A stretch of 54,058 nucleotides of DNA from Methylococcales bacterium (GTDB lineage: Bacteria > Pseudomonadota > Gammaproteobacteria > JABHGC01), in contig JABHGC010000246.1 of the NCBI GenBank assembly GCA_018672285.1, forward strand, positions 1-54,058. Reading direction: 5' to 3'. Positions 17,308 to 27,741 of this stretch are shown piece by piece. Under the pieces are notes generated by a model. It did no database searches. It saw only the letters and a program-made list of their open reading frames with translations, and was not told the DNA's origin. Every line of letters begins with the position of its first letter. Positions within the stretch are counted from its first letter, which is position 1. Made by a program: the position numbers and the translations under genes.

Positions 17308-19449
17308 TCACACATCGAGTTGTTGCAACGCTGCTTGCAACTCCGATACAGACTGGAATCGGTCGATTTTATCTTTTGCCAGCGCTTTTGAAATAATGTC
17401 GTCCAGCATTTCGGGCGCATCAGGCAAGACCGATGACAACCTAGGGATCGGGCTAGACAAGTGCATACCTAATATATCCGCCAAATCTTTACCCATATAA
17501 GGCGTTCTCCCTGAGAATGCCTTAAATAAAATGACGCCTATCGCATAAATATCAGTTCTTGCATCCAAAGTTTCTCTACGAATTTGTTCTGATGATAAAT
17601 AATAAGGTGTTCCGACAATCATTTGCTGTTGCTGTTGATCTTCAACCTTCATGGCAAGGCCAAAGTCCATCACCTTCAAAACCCCCATTTTGGTCACCAT
17701 CATATTTCGAGGGTTCAAATCTCGATGAATGATGCCTTCACCATGCGCGGCCGCAATTGCTGAACAAATTTGTTTTGCCAGCATAACCCCGATTTTGATT
17801 TCCAGTTTGCCAATTTTGCCTAACAGTGCATTTAGGTCTTGACCATGAACATACTCCATGGATATATAAATTTTTTCACCATCGGCACCAAAATCGAATG
17901 TACGTAAAATATTTCTATGGGTGATTTTCCGTGCCAATCGAATTTCTTCTTTAAATAAATCTTGTGAAGAGACCTCTAACCCTTTAGCAAATAGGATTTT
18001 CAGTGCAACAATTTCATCTAACGTTTCATCTCGAGCAACAAACACTTCCCCCATCGCACCGGCACCAATTGAGCGAATAATTTTATAGCGATCAGCAAAT
18101 AACACGCCATCAGCAACTAACTGCCCTTTTGACGTTTCAACTAAAGCTGATTGTCCTGCCAAGTCAACTTGGACCGTTTTACCCCCTTCATCCATCGTCA
18201 CATTCATTGCAGTTGTTTTGGTCATTGCCGATGTAGTGTCACCTTTCAGCTCTGCCGTAAACACCTCTTCAACATGGGAAGGTAAGTTTAATGTTTCATC
18301 AAAATTGTCCGCAACATCCGCTAGGTATTGCTCTAGATCTGCTTTATTTTTTAACTCGCGCCCCATTTTATGAATAGCATCATATAGGACCCCCACCTCA
18401 TCATTCACGGCATATTGCTGCGACGAATGAATCTCTACCCCCTCCTGAATTTGTTTTGTCACCCCGACCAGACGAATGATGGGTTTTGCCATCCTTGCAG
18501 CAATCCACCAGGCAATAACAGATGCTGCAATCAAGCAAATTAAACCGGCAAACAAGATTTGCTGCTTAATCGCAGAGAATGGTTTGAGTAGTTCTGTTTG
18601 TGACTGAAGGGCAATCACAAAACCCAGAACACCACCACCATTGGTCTTCAATGGATGCAGTACCGCATTATACTGATCTTATCCCAATAAAAAGCTGACT
18701 TTATGAGTATCATTTTGCTGTAATTTTGGCAGCAATGCCATGTCACTTAAGATTTTGTCTAAGGCCATTTTTTCTGCAAAATCAGTCATAAAGCGCCGTT
18801 CGAGATTCGGCGCTTGGTTTGGCCTTTTATTAAAGGCATAAAACCCAATTTGGTTTTCAGTCAGCTTATTAATGCTCATGGCAATATCAGGAGATAACTT
18901 ATATGCCACCGCAACCATGCCACGGATAATACTTGTCGCCACATTGTCATAAATGGGTAAACTCGTCACCTGATACAAGTCACCACCGCTAACCATAAAC
19001 CCTCTGGCTTCCTTACCTGCTAGAGGGTCATCAACCAACTGACTTTTTCCCTTAAGGTGGCGGCCCGCCATACTGGGTTTATCTGAACGCGCTAAAATAA
19101 CCCCGTTTTGATCCGTTAAGAAGATAATATCTAGCTCTGCATCTTCCGTCATCTCTCCTATGAAGTCTTGTAAGGAAGCCTGGTCCCGATCCACCACTAA
19201 AGGCACTACTCGAGGGTCTATCGAAATACCTCGCGTGGTTTCTAAAATGGTTGTAAAACGAGTATTTAAACTGGTCTCTAAAATCACCTCTGATTGGCTC
19301 AAAGACTTCAGAATACTTTTTTCCGCGGCTTGTGAGGACTCAACCCCAACTCGCCATGCAATAACAGAAATCAACACACTAAAACTGATTAAAACCAACA
19401 AAAAAAGTTTCAACCTTAATCCGAAGCGTATTCTTCGATCAATTGCCAT
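17308..19449 (-). pseudogene. Transmembrane sensor (Cache-like) - HAMP - Ser/Thr protein kinase, split by an in-frame TAA at 18679-18681
   Basis: ORFs 18679..19449 and 17308..18651 are in the same frame. Upstream part: periplasmic sensor. Downstream part: TM2, HAMP, kinase (IGAGAMGEVFVARD, VALKIL, HRDLNPRNMM, DFGLA). Continuous reading ...HKVSFLLG*DQYNAVLHPLKTNGGGVLGFV... Confidence 0.75.
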
Positions 19450-19451
19450 GC

Positions 19452-20648
19452 TTAAAATTCCTCGTAAAAGTCTTCAGCTGATGCCGCTGGTGCTAACTGC
19501 TCAACATGATAATCATCTGCGTTAAATTTTTTCACAGGTGCTGTCGGGTATGCACCTGATTTACCCGTGCGCGTTTTAGCCACAAAATTAGAACCATCAA
19601 TCGTCAAATCAAAGTTCACGGTATTTGCAGGAGACACCACAAACGTTTTTTGGATTGTACCCCTTAAGTGCCATGCCTTTAACTTGTATTTACCTGGCGG
19701 TAAATCACCGACAAAGAAAAACCCATCAACATCTGTAATCGCCGACCGGTCAGTTTCCATCACATTAATATAGGTGGCCATACGCTTGTGCAAATTACAG
19801 TAAACCTTAACCAAGCCTGCATTTTGGAATTCAATTGCTGGACGCTTCCCTCGTTTATACGTACCAAGATCAAAGCGATTTTTTGCAGAAGAGGAGAACA
19901 CATTGTGTTTCAGCCGATCTTGATTAACAAAAGTCACCTTATCCCCCACCTGTACAGCTAAATGTGACGGTTTATAGATCTTGTTACGCATTGTAATGAT
20001 GTGATTTTTAACCGCCCGGGGCGCAATGCTGACTGAATCAGGCACAATAGATACGATAATATTTTTAGACTCAACCACACGCCCATCTACACCAAGTAGC
20101 GTTATTGTGCCTTGAACCCCTCCTGCAACTACAGCCGTTTTTTCAATGACAGGCTTAGCTGCAACCTGTTTAACGGTTGTAGATTGAGCAGTCGCGGGTT
20201 TTACTAAAGTCGCTTCTGTCTTCGCTTTCTTAGCATTGACCTTTACCACCTTCGTTTTTTTTGCCTCTTTTACACTCGCTTTTGCCTCAGCTTTTGTTGC
20301 TTTAACAACCTTCACTTCAGTCACGCTTGGTTTGGCAACATTTACCTGAGCAATGTCAACCTCAGGCACAGTGGTTTTGGCCGCTTGCAGCTCTGTTTCC
20401 CTCACTTCAGTAACGGGACTCTCTAATAAAGGCGCTTCATGGGACGCTGAATGAGAAGCTAGCTTTTCAGAGTTCGCAGTTGCTTCTGAAATTTCTGGTG
20501 GTGCAGGCGCTTCAACTGTTGGCGAGCCTTTACCACTAGATTCTAACGGCGATTTCACCTCATAAAACCCCCACCAACTTGCCTGACAACCAGTTAACAC
20601 ACTCACCAAGAACGCCCATTTAACACCGAACCAAACTGAATTTTTCAC
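19452..20648 (-). CDS. Lipoprotein with Lys/Ala/Val-rich linker, cupredoxin-like copper domain and C-terminal beta-sandwich
   Basis: Lipobox LVSVLTGC; VGDKVTFVNQDRLKHNVFSSS and VYCNLHKRMATYINVM (His, Cys, His, Met type-1 copper ligand pattern). Confidence 0.75.
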   Translation of the reverse strand: MKNSVWFGVKWAFLVSVLTGCQASWWGFYEVKSPLESSGKGSPTVEAPAPPEISEATANSEKLASHSASHEAPLLESPVTEVRETELQAAKTTVPEVDIAQVNVAKPSVTEVKVVKATKAEAKASVKEAKKTKVVKVNAKKAKTEATLVKPATAQSTTVKQVAAKPVIEKTAVVAGGVQGTITLLGVDGRVVESKNIIVSIVPDSVSIAPRAVKNHIITMRNKIYKPSHLAVQVGDKVTFVNQDRLKHNVFSSSAKNRFDLGTYKRGKRPAIEFQNAGLVKVYCNLHKRMATYINVMETDRSAITDVDGFFFVGDLPPGKYKLKAWHLRGTIQKTFVVSPANTVNFDLTIDGSNFVAKTRTGKSGAYPTAPVKKFNADDYHVEQLAPAASAEDFYEEF

Positions 20649-20863
20649 ACATCCCCCTAACGGAAGTAGTCATCGCCACTTTTAAACACTAACCTATCAC
20701 TATATTAACCCTATAGTACAGCCATAAAATCTTTGTATTTCAGTCGATTACACCAACAACAACACATTTTCTACTGGCCATTTACCATTCATCAAAAATT
20801 CGTTACCCTATTAGCAGAATTTAATATTTAACCAATAGATGAAGCTGACTGAGTCATACAATT

Positions 20864-21175
20864 ATGAACACTCCAACCCTACAACGTCTTGTACTCAGCA
20901 TGCTTTTAGTTACGACGCTGCCCTTTAGCTTGGCATATGCCAACAATATTGGCATTGCCGAGTGCGATAAGTATATCCAGCAATATCAAACGTGCATCCA
21001 AAAAATGCCACAACGCTCACAGGCTGCAATGAGCGCTGGCCTACAACAACAAATATCCACCTGGAAAACCATCAGCGCCCACTCAGCACAAGGAAAACAA
21101 AAAATTTTAAACGCGTGCAAACAAGCACATTCGGCCAATAAACAAACCATGCAAATCTATGGGTGCTCATTTTGA
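20864..21175 (+). CDS. Small secreted Cys-containing protein
   Basis: Signal peptide; GIAECDKYIQQYQTCIQKMP...ACKQA...YGCSF with four Cys. Confidence 0.6.
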   Translation: MNTPTLQRLVLSMLLVTTLPFSLAYANNIGIAECDKYIQQYQTCIQKMPQRSQAAMSAGLQQQISTWKTISAHSAQGKQKILNACKQAHSANKQTMQIYGCSF

Positions 21176-21729
21176 CGTCAATTGCCGTATTTGGTTCCGC
21201 ATTTAACCCACCACATCGTGGCCACATCAATGCCATTGAACAATTATTGCCATATTTTGAACAGGTTATCGTGGTACCGAGTGCTGCACATGCCTTTGGC
21301 AAGAACATGGCGCCGTTTGCCCAGCGAATGACAATGACTCAACTCATTGTAGATGAGTTCCTACCCCAGCAGAACGTCACAATAAGTAATATAGAATGGC
21401 AAATAAAACAACACCTTGCCGATAATAACCCAATATACAGTTATGATTTACTGGTAGAACTACAAAAAGCACACCCTAACGACCAATTAACATTAGTCAT
21501 TGGCCCTGACAACGCCGCCCCAGAAACCTGGAAAAAATTTTATCGCCATCAAGATATCGAAGACCAATTTTCACTCTTTACCGTAGAGGAGCAATTACCC
21601 TTTCGCTCGACTCAAGCAAGAGAAACAATTGCACATGTAAACAATGAAGAACTCATCAGTGCGCTCTCTGCAGGACACGGCACCCAAGTTGCCACTTACC
21701 TACAGCAACAAAAACTTTATTCCGGCTAA
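21163..21729 (+). CDS. NadD-like nicotinate-nucleotide adenylyltransferase family protein
   Basis: IAVFGSAFNPPHRGHINAI nucleotidyltransferase motif; FRSTQARETI C-terminal motif. Confidence 0.8.
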   Translation: MLILTSIAVFGSAFNPPHRGHINAIEQLLPYFEQVIVVPSAAHAFGKNMAPFAQRMTMTQLIVDEFLPQQNVTISNIEWQIKQHLADNNPIYSYDLLVELQKAHPNDQLTLVIGPDNAAPETWKKFYRHQDIEDQFSLFTVEEQLPFRSTQARETIAHVNNEELISALSAGHGTQVATYLQQQKLYSG

Positions 21730-21740
21730 AGACCATCCAT

Positions 21741-22198
21741 TTAAATGTCACCATTCAATGGTCTCACCAGTATGTGACGAAATTTAACGTCACCGGCTTG
21801 ATCAGAGGCGGTAGAGAAACCGATAGAGCCAGATATTGGCACACCATGGCCTTCAAGCTTGCCGCAAATGACCTTTCTCCCAGCAACCTTCATACATACC
21901 AGAGCGAATTGCCGTACTCCAATGCTTTCGAGCAGGCTCAGCAACCCCTTTAATCGCGTCGGGCTTCGGATCTGACTGCTTCCATCTCCCTCGCATCAGC
22001 ATTCAACAGTGTTTCGACTTCAAAACCAAAGTTTTTCAAGCTTTTGGAAACATCCTTCGCATCATTAACCGGTTTTTTTAAGGGTGCCGTTTTATAGTCA
22101 CTGTTACCAATCACTAACGCTAATCTGTTTTCTGCTGAAGCCTGAAATGAGCTTGCCCATAAAAACAGAACCAAAAAACCACTGATTGTTTTTTTCAT
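21741..22198 (-). pseudogene. Decayed caspase-like (peptidase C14) gene with a downstream DUF1080-like fragment
   Basis: 21950..22198 encodes signal peptide plus RLALVIGNSDYKTAPLKKPVNDAKDVSKSLKNFGFEVETLLNADAREME then stops; 21741..21944 encodes ISGSIGFSTASDQAGDVKFRHILVRPLN in a different frame. Confidence 0.6.
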
Positions 22199-22365
22199 AA
22201 CACCACACACACTCTAAAGTTAAACTGTTGCATCAAATATCGCACGAAAGGTTGAACACAATATGTGTATACGCACACTAGAAGGGAAATAACATCGTTG
22301 GCATAGAAACGGGATATTCAAACCGGGAACCAGGCCTAAGCGATAACGAATGCTCAATGCCGTCG

Positions 22366-23532
22366 TTATGTGGCAGGGTGAATCTGCATCAAATCACTAT
22401 GTAAAGCCGCCAGCAATTTTTTAATCGTCACTAAACCAACCATCTTCCCGCGCGGATCTACAACGGGTATATGTACGACACCATGTAAATCAAATAGCGG
22501 AAATAAATCCACCAAATGCTGATCGACCTGAACAGTGGCAATGTTTTTAGTCATTAAATGCCCTGCATACTCAACCTTGTCACTAGTCAAACCATCGGTC
22601 TTTTTGACAAATGCTTTGACTCGCTCAATCACAGAGCCTTCACCTGATGCGATTTGTCTGAAGAAATCACCGATAGTAATGGCACCCAATACTCTTTGCT
22701 TAGAGTCGACCACGGTTACCGTTCTTGCATGACCATCAACCATATTTAACCAGACACTTTCAAGATCCGAGTCATAGTCCGCTGTTAAAAATTTAGTCGA
22801 CATGATTTCCTGGCAGGTCACATCCCCCATGCGGTCACGACGCTCGCCGGTCAACATTAAATTAAAAACTCGAGCTAAATCATCTTCAGAGGTGTCAATA
22901 TAGGTATCTACTTCGGATAATGCAGCACGCAATCTATTACGTATATTGGGCGCTTCTTTTTGTTGGCAAGTATTTTTTTTGGCTTCTGAACGATGCAAAA
23001 AATTAGGATAGTGCCTTCGGGGTAACACATTATTAATCAGCAAAGCCCAAGCCAGCATCACCAATACATTGAGTAAAATGGGGGTCAAAATAAAGGTATA
23101 GCCTAATTGCTGTATTTGCTCCCCGCCAATCACCGCAATAAGCGCTGACGCGCCACCAGGAGGGTGCAAGCACTCCAACATGTACATCACTGCAATTGCC
23201 AAGCCGACAGAAACTGCTGCAGCAACCAGTAAATCGGGAATTACATTCGCACAAGTCACACCGATAAAGGCCGAAATCACATGCCCACCAATCACCGCCC
23301 AAGGTTGAGATAAAGACCCTTGAGGCACAGCAAATAATAAAGCAGCTGTCGCCCCCATAGGGGCGACTAACAATGGTGCGGTGGTAACATCGATGAATTG
23401 CTGGCTCACCCACATGACGAGTGCAATCGCCAGTAATGCAGCCACCCCTGATAACACTTTATCAATGAGCGGTACATTACCCAGTTTAGCAGAGCTATTT
23501 TGCCAAAAATTAGTGAGAGAAAAAGGCCTCAT
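22366..23532 (-). CDS. HPP family integral membrane protein with C-terminal CBS domains
   Basis: VAPMGATAALLFAVPQGSLSQPWAVIGGHVISAFIG; LHPPGGASALIAV; two CBS-like segments. Confidence 0.9.
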   Translation of the reverse strand: MRPFSLTNFWQNSSAKLGNVPLIDKVLSGVAALLAIALVMWVSQQFIDVTTAPLLVAPMGATAALLFAVPQGSLSQPWAVIGGHVISAFIGVTCANVIPDLLVAAAVSVGLAIAVMYMLECLHPPGGASALIAVIGGEQIQQLGYTFILTPILLNVLVMLAWALLINNVLPRRHYPNFLHRSEAKKNTCQQKEAPNIRNRLRAALSEVDTYIDTSEDDLARVFNLMLTGERRDRMGDVTCQEIMSTKFLTADYDSDLESVWLNMVDGHARTVTVVDSKQRVLGAITIGDFFRQIASGEGSVIERVKAFVKKTDGLTSDKVEYAGHLMTKNIATVQVDQHLVDLFPLFDLHGVVHIPVVDPRGKMVGLVTIKKLLAALHSDLMQIHPAT

Positions 23533-25785
23533 TTAACTTTTATCACCAGATATTACATGGTCAATTTTTTGATAACCCCGAGGTAACTTACTCCCTCTTC
23601 GGCCCCGCTCACCATGGTAATGCACTTGGTCAGCCGCTTTAATGGTGGTGTGACGCTTACCCGCAACAATGGTCATCGCATCACCAGAGGCCAGCAGAGC
23701 GACATCCACAACATACTCCTCTCCACTCGCAACACGAGAGGTGGGAATATTGATCATCTTATTTCCCTTACCTTTAGCAAGCTCTGGCAATTCAGACAGA
23801 GGGAATATCAATAGCCGGCCTTCATTGGTTCCAATGGCGACCACAACACCATCACCTTTAGGTATGCTGATAGGTGGAATCACTTTAGCGCCTTTAGGTA
23901 GACTTAATAATGCTTTACCAGCCTTTCCTTTAGCAACCATTTGATCAACAGCCCCTATAAAGCCATAGCCAGCAGTAGAGCAAAATAAGAACTGCTCACC
24001 TTCATCAACAGCTAAAATAGCCACAAACGTTGCGCCTGCAGGAGGATTTAAACGCCCCGTCAAAGGCTCCCCCTGCCCCCTGGCACTTGGTAGGGAGTGT
24101 GCAGGCAAAGTATAGGCTCGACCGGTTGAATCCATCAGGGCAATTTGCTGGTTACTTTTTGCTTTTACAGCGGCATAAAACTGATCACCCGATTTATAAG
24201 ACAAAGTCTTAGGATCAATATCATGGCCTTTAGCCGCCCTAATCCAACCTTTATCCGATAAAATAATGGTGATAGATTCAGAAGGCATCAAACTATTTTG
24301 ATCAATTACAGCTGCAGGTTGTACTCGCTGTAATTGTGAGCGCCGCTCATCACCATGTATTTTAGCATCAGCACGAAGTTCTTTTTTGATCAGCGTCTTC
24401 ATACGCTGGTCGGAGCTGAGTAGTTTTTCTAATTCGGCTCGTTCTTTTTCTAGCTCTTCCAACTCACCCCTAATTTTCATCTCTTCTAATTTGGCAAGAT
24501 GACGTAAACGTAAGTTTAAAATGGCTTCTGCTTGAATATCTGTTAACTGAAAGCGCGCCATCAATACCGGCTTTGGCTCATCTTCAGATCGAATAATCGC
24601 AATCACTTCATCAATATTTAAGAAGGCGATTAACTTACCTTCTAAGATATGAATCGCATCTAAAATTTTCTGCAAACGATACTCTGATCGCTTACGTACG
24701 GTATCGGTTCTGAAGACGATCCACTCTGTCAGAATCTCAACTAAGCTTTTCACTTGTGGCCGGCCATTTAGACCAATCACATTCATATTAACTCGGTAAG
24801 TACGCTCTAAATCTGTTGTCGAAAACAAATGCAGCATCAGCTGTTCGGTATCAACTCGATTTGAACGCGGTGTTATGACTAAGCGTGTTGGATTTTCATG
24901 GTCAGATTCATCTCGAAGGTCTTCCACCATCGGTAGTTTTTTCGCCTGCATTTGCGAGGCAATTTGCTCGATGATTTTGGCACCTGATACTTGGTGCGGT
25001 AGGGATTGAACAACAATATCATTATTCTCTTTAAAAAATCTCGCTCGCATTCGAATAGAGCCATGCCCTGTCTCATACGCTTTTTTAATTTCATCTCTGG
25101 GGCTAACAATGAGCGCATCTGTTGGGTAATCAGGACCTTGAATAAAGGCCATCACCGAATCAATATCTGATGAGGGTTTATCAATTAAATGAATCGCAGC
25201 TCGCACCACTTCATTTAAATTATGAGGCGGAATATCAGTGGCCATGCCAACCGCAATACCAGTAGTGCCATTCAGCAACAAGTTTGGCAAACGCGCAGGC
25301 AGCGTCATGGGTTCTTTTAACGTATTGTCAAAGTTAGGAACCCACTCTACCGTCCCTAAACCCACTTCTTGCAATAATGTCTGTGAATACTGCGCTAACC
25401 TTGCCTCTGTATAACGCATTGCCGCAAATGACTTAGGGTCATCTGGTGAACCCCAGTTACCTTGGCCATCAACAATAGGGTAACGATAAGAGAATGGCTG
25501 AGCCATTAATACCATCGCTTCATAACACGCAGAATCACCATGTGGGTGAAATTTACCCAGCACATCACCAATGGTTCCGGCTGATTTTTTATGTTTACTA
25601 TTAAAAGACAAACTCAGCTCAGACATTGCATAGACTATACGGCGCTGAACCGGTTTTAAACCGTCACCAATATGAGGCAATGCTCGATCTAAAATAACGT
25701 ACATTGAGTAGTCTAAGTAGGCTTTTTCGGCATACGTTTTTAATGCTCGATCTTCAACGCCTTCCATTTCAATTACATTAGCCAT
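23533..25785 (-). CDS. parC: DNA topoisomerase IV subunit A
   Basis: [62 protein letters not shown]; downstream of parE. Confidence 0.97.
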   Translation of the reverse strand: MANVIEMEGVEDRALKTYAEKAYLDYSMYVILDRALPHIGDGLKPVQRRIVYAMSELSLSFNSKHKKSAGTIGDVLGKFHPHGDSACYEAMVLMAQPFSYRYPIVDGQGNWGSPDDPKSFAAMRYTEARLAQYSQTLLQEVGLGTVEWVPNFDNTLKEPMTLPARLPNLLLNGTTGIAVGMATDIPPHNLNEVVRAAIHLIDKPSSDIDSVMAFIQGPDYPTDALIVSPRDEIKKAYETGHGSIRMRARFFKENNDIVVQSLPHQVSGAKIIEQIASQMQAKKLPMVEDLRDESDHENPTRLVITPRSNRVDTEQLMLHLFSTTDLERTYRVNMNVIGLNGRPQVKSLVEILTEWIVFRTDTVRKRSEYRLQKILDAIHILEGKLIAFLNIDEVIAIIRSEDEPKPVLMARFQLTDIQAEAILNLRLRHLAKLEEMKIRGELEELEKERAELEKLLSSDQRMKTLIKKELRADAKIHGDERRSQLQRVQPAAVIDQNSLMPSESITIILSDKGWIRAAKGHDIDPKTLSYKSGDQFYAAVKAKSNQQIALMDSTGRAYTLPAHSLPSARGQGEPLTGRLNPPAGATFVAILAVDEGEQFLFCSTAGYGFIGAVDQMVAKGKAGKALLSLPKGAKVIPPISIPKGDGVVVAIGTNEGRLLIFPLSELPELAKGKGNKMINIPTSRVASGEEYVVDVALLASGDAMTIVAGKRHTTIKAADQVHYHGERGRRGSKLPRGYQKIDHVISGDKS

Positions 25786-25797
25786 CGAATTTCTCCC

Positions 25798-27684
25798 TTA
25801 TACGTCAGCCAAATCGCCACAAGACTCAAGCCATTTTTTCCGATCACTTGCTCGTTTTTTAGCAAGTAACATATCCATTAAATCATCTGCACTATTATCA
25901 TCATCAATGGTCATCTTAAGTAACCGGCGAGTATTTGGATCAATGCTCGTTTCTCGCAACTGCTTAGGATCCATCTCCCCTAAGCCTTTAAACCGAGTTT
26001 CAGAAATTTTACCGCGTTTTTTCTCTGACTCGAAGCGCGTCATCAAGCTTTCTTTTTCTTCTTCATCTAAAGCGTAGAATTTCTCTTTGCCGACATCAAT
26101 TCGGTATAAAGGGGGTAAAGCGACAAATAGGTGACCTTGCTCAACCAATGGTCTGAAATGCTTCAAAAATAACGCACACAATAATGTCGCAATATGTGCA
26201 CCGTCGGTATCTGCATCCGCTAAAATACAAATTTTGCCATACCGCAACCCGGACAAATCAGATGAACCCGGCTGCACACCAATCGCAACCGCGATATCGT
26301 GCACTTCTTGTGAGTTTTGCACCATGCCAGACTCTACTTCCCAGGTATTTAGAATTTTACCTCGAAGCGCCATAATCGCTTGAAACGTTCTTTCCCTGGC
26401 CTGCTTAGCGGAGCCTCCCGCAGACTCACCCTCCACCAAAAATAGCTCTGTTTGAGATAAATCCTGTGAAGAACAGTCTGCCAGTTTGCCGGGTAAGGCA
26501 GGGCCGGATGTTATTTTTTTTCTGACCACCTTTTTGCCAGCACGCAATCGGCTTTGTGCATTTTGTATCGCCAATTCTGCAATTTGCTCACCTAATTCTG
26601 TATGCTGATTTAGCCACAGACTGAAGGCATCCTTCACCACGCCTGAAACAAATTTCACACATTCACGAGAGGACAACCGTTCTTTAGTTTGCCCTGAAAA
26701 TTGTGGGTCTAATAATTTCACGGAAAGGATAAAACAACACTTTTCCCAGACATCATCAGGGCTCAGTTTCACCCCCCGAGGCAAGATGTTACGGAATTCA
26801 CAAAACTCTCTGACCGCATCCGTTAAACCACTACGCAACCCATTAACGTGCGTGCCACCAAGAATGGTTGGAATTAAATTCACATAACTCTCTTGAATAA
26901 TCTCCCCACCTTCAGGTAACCAAACCACAGACCATTCAGCCGCTTCTTCTGCAGATGAGAAACTACCCACAAACGTTTCTGGCGGAAGAACATTTAGACC
27001 ATTTAAGGTATCCAGCAAATAGTCTCGTAAGCCATCTTCATAATGCCACTCGGTTTCTTCGCTGGTATTTTCATCAATGAAGGTGACTCGAAGCCCAGGG
27101 CACAAAACCGCTTTGGCTCGAAGAATGTGCTTGAGTCTTGGAATCGAAAATTTTGCGCTATCAAAATATTTTTCTTCTGCCCAAAAACGAATAACAGTAC
27201 CGGTGTTTTGCTTACCCACTTTACCGATAACTTCTAAGTCGCTGACTTTATGGCCCTGCTCGAAGGCAATCAGGTATTGCTGCCCTCCTCGTTTTACCTC
27301 AACTTCTAAACGCTTCGATAAAGCATTAACAACAGAGACGCCAACCCCGTGTAAACCGCCAGAAAATTGATAGTTTTTATTCGAAAATTTTCCCCCGGCA
27401 TGAAGCTTCGTTAAAATAACCTCAACACCAGGCATTTTCTCTTCGGGGTGCATATCCACAGGCATGCCCCGGCCATCATCCTCAACCTCTAAACAGCCCT
27501 CTTTTTTTAGTGTGATGCGAATTTTACTGGCATGGCCTGCCACCGCCTCATCAACACTATTATCAATCACTTCTTGGGCTAAATGGTTTGGCCTGGTGGT
27601 ATCGGTATACATACCTGGGCGCTTTTGCACAGGCTCTAGGCCGGTTAAGACCTCAATGGCGGAAGCATCGTATTCGTTTGTCAT
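25798..27684 (-). CDS. parE: DNA topoisomerase IV subunit B
   Basis: VQKRPGMYTDTTRPNHLAQEVIDNSVDEA; EGESAGGSAKQARER; RFKGLGEMDPKQLRETS. Confidence 0.97.
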   Translation of the reverse strand: MTNEYDASAIEVLTGLEPVQKRPGMYTDTTRPNHLAQEVIDNSVDEAVAGHASKIRITLKKEGCLEVEDDGRGMPVDMHPEEKMPGVEVILTKLHAGGKFSNKNYQFSGGLHGVGVSVVNALSKRLEVEVKRGGQQYLIAFEQGHKVSDLEVIGKVGKQNTGTVIRFWAEEKYFDSAKFSIPRLKHILRAKAVLCPGLRVTFIDENTSEETEWHYEDGLRDYLLDTLNGLNVLPPETFVGSFSSAEEAAEWSVVWLPEGGEIIQESYVNLIPTILGGTHVNGLRSGLTDAVREFCEFRNILPRGVKLSPDDVWEKCCFILSVKLLDPQFSGQTKERLSSRECVKFVSGVVKDAFSLWLNQHTELGEQIAELAIQNAQSRLRAGKKVVRKKITSGPALPGKLADCSSQDLSQTELFLVEGESAGGSAKQARERTFQAIMALRGKILNTWEVESGMVQNSQEVHDIAVAIGVQPGSSDLSGLRYGKICILADADTDGAHIATLLCALFLKHFRPLVEQGHLFVALPPLYRIDVGKEKFYALDEEEKESLMTRFESEKKRGKISETRFKGLGEMDPKQLRETSIDPNTRRLLKMTIDDDNSADDLMDMLLAKKRASDRKKWLESCGDLADV

Positions 27685-27741
27685 AATGGTGTGTTCAGTT
27701 AATTATTGTTATTAAAAAGAGAAGTCGGAGTTTTGCACGCC

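Noticed and set aside
18679-18681. Alternative genetic code or stop-codon recoding as a general explanation for the TAA
   Set aside because: TAA is used as the normal stop for many genes here (e.g. 11778-11780), so code reassignment is excluded; local readthrough remains possible but unproven.
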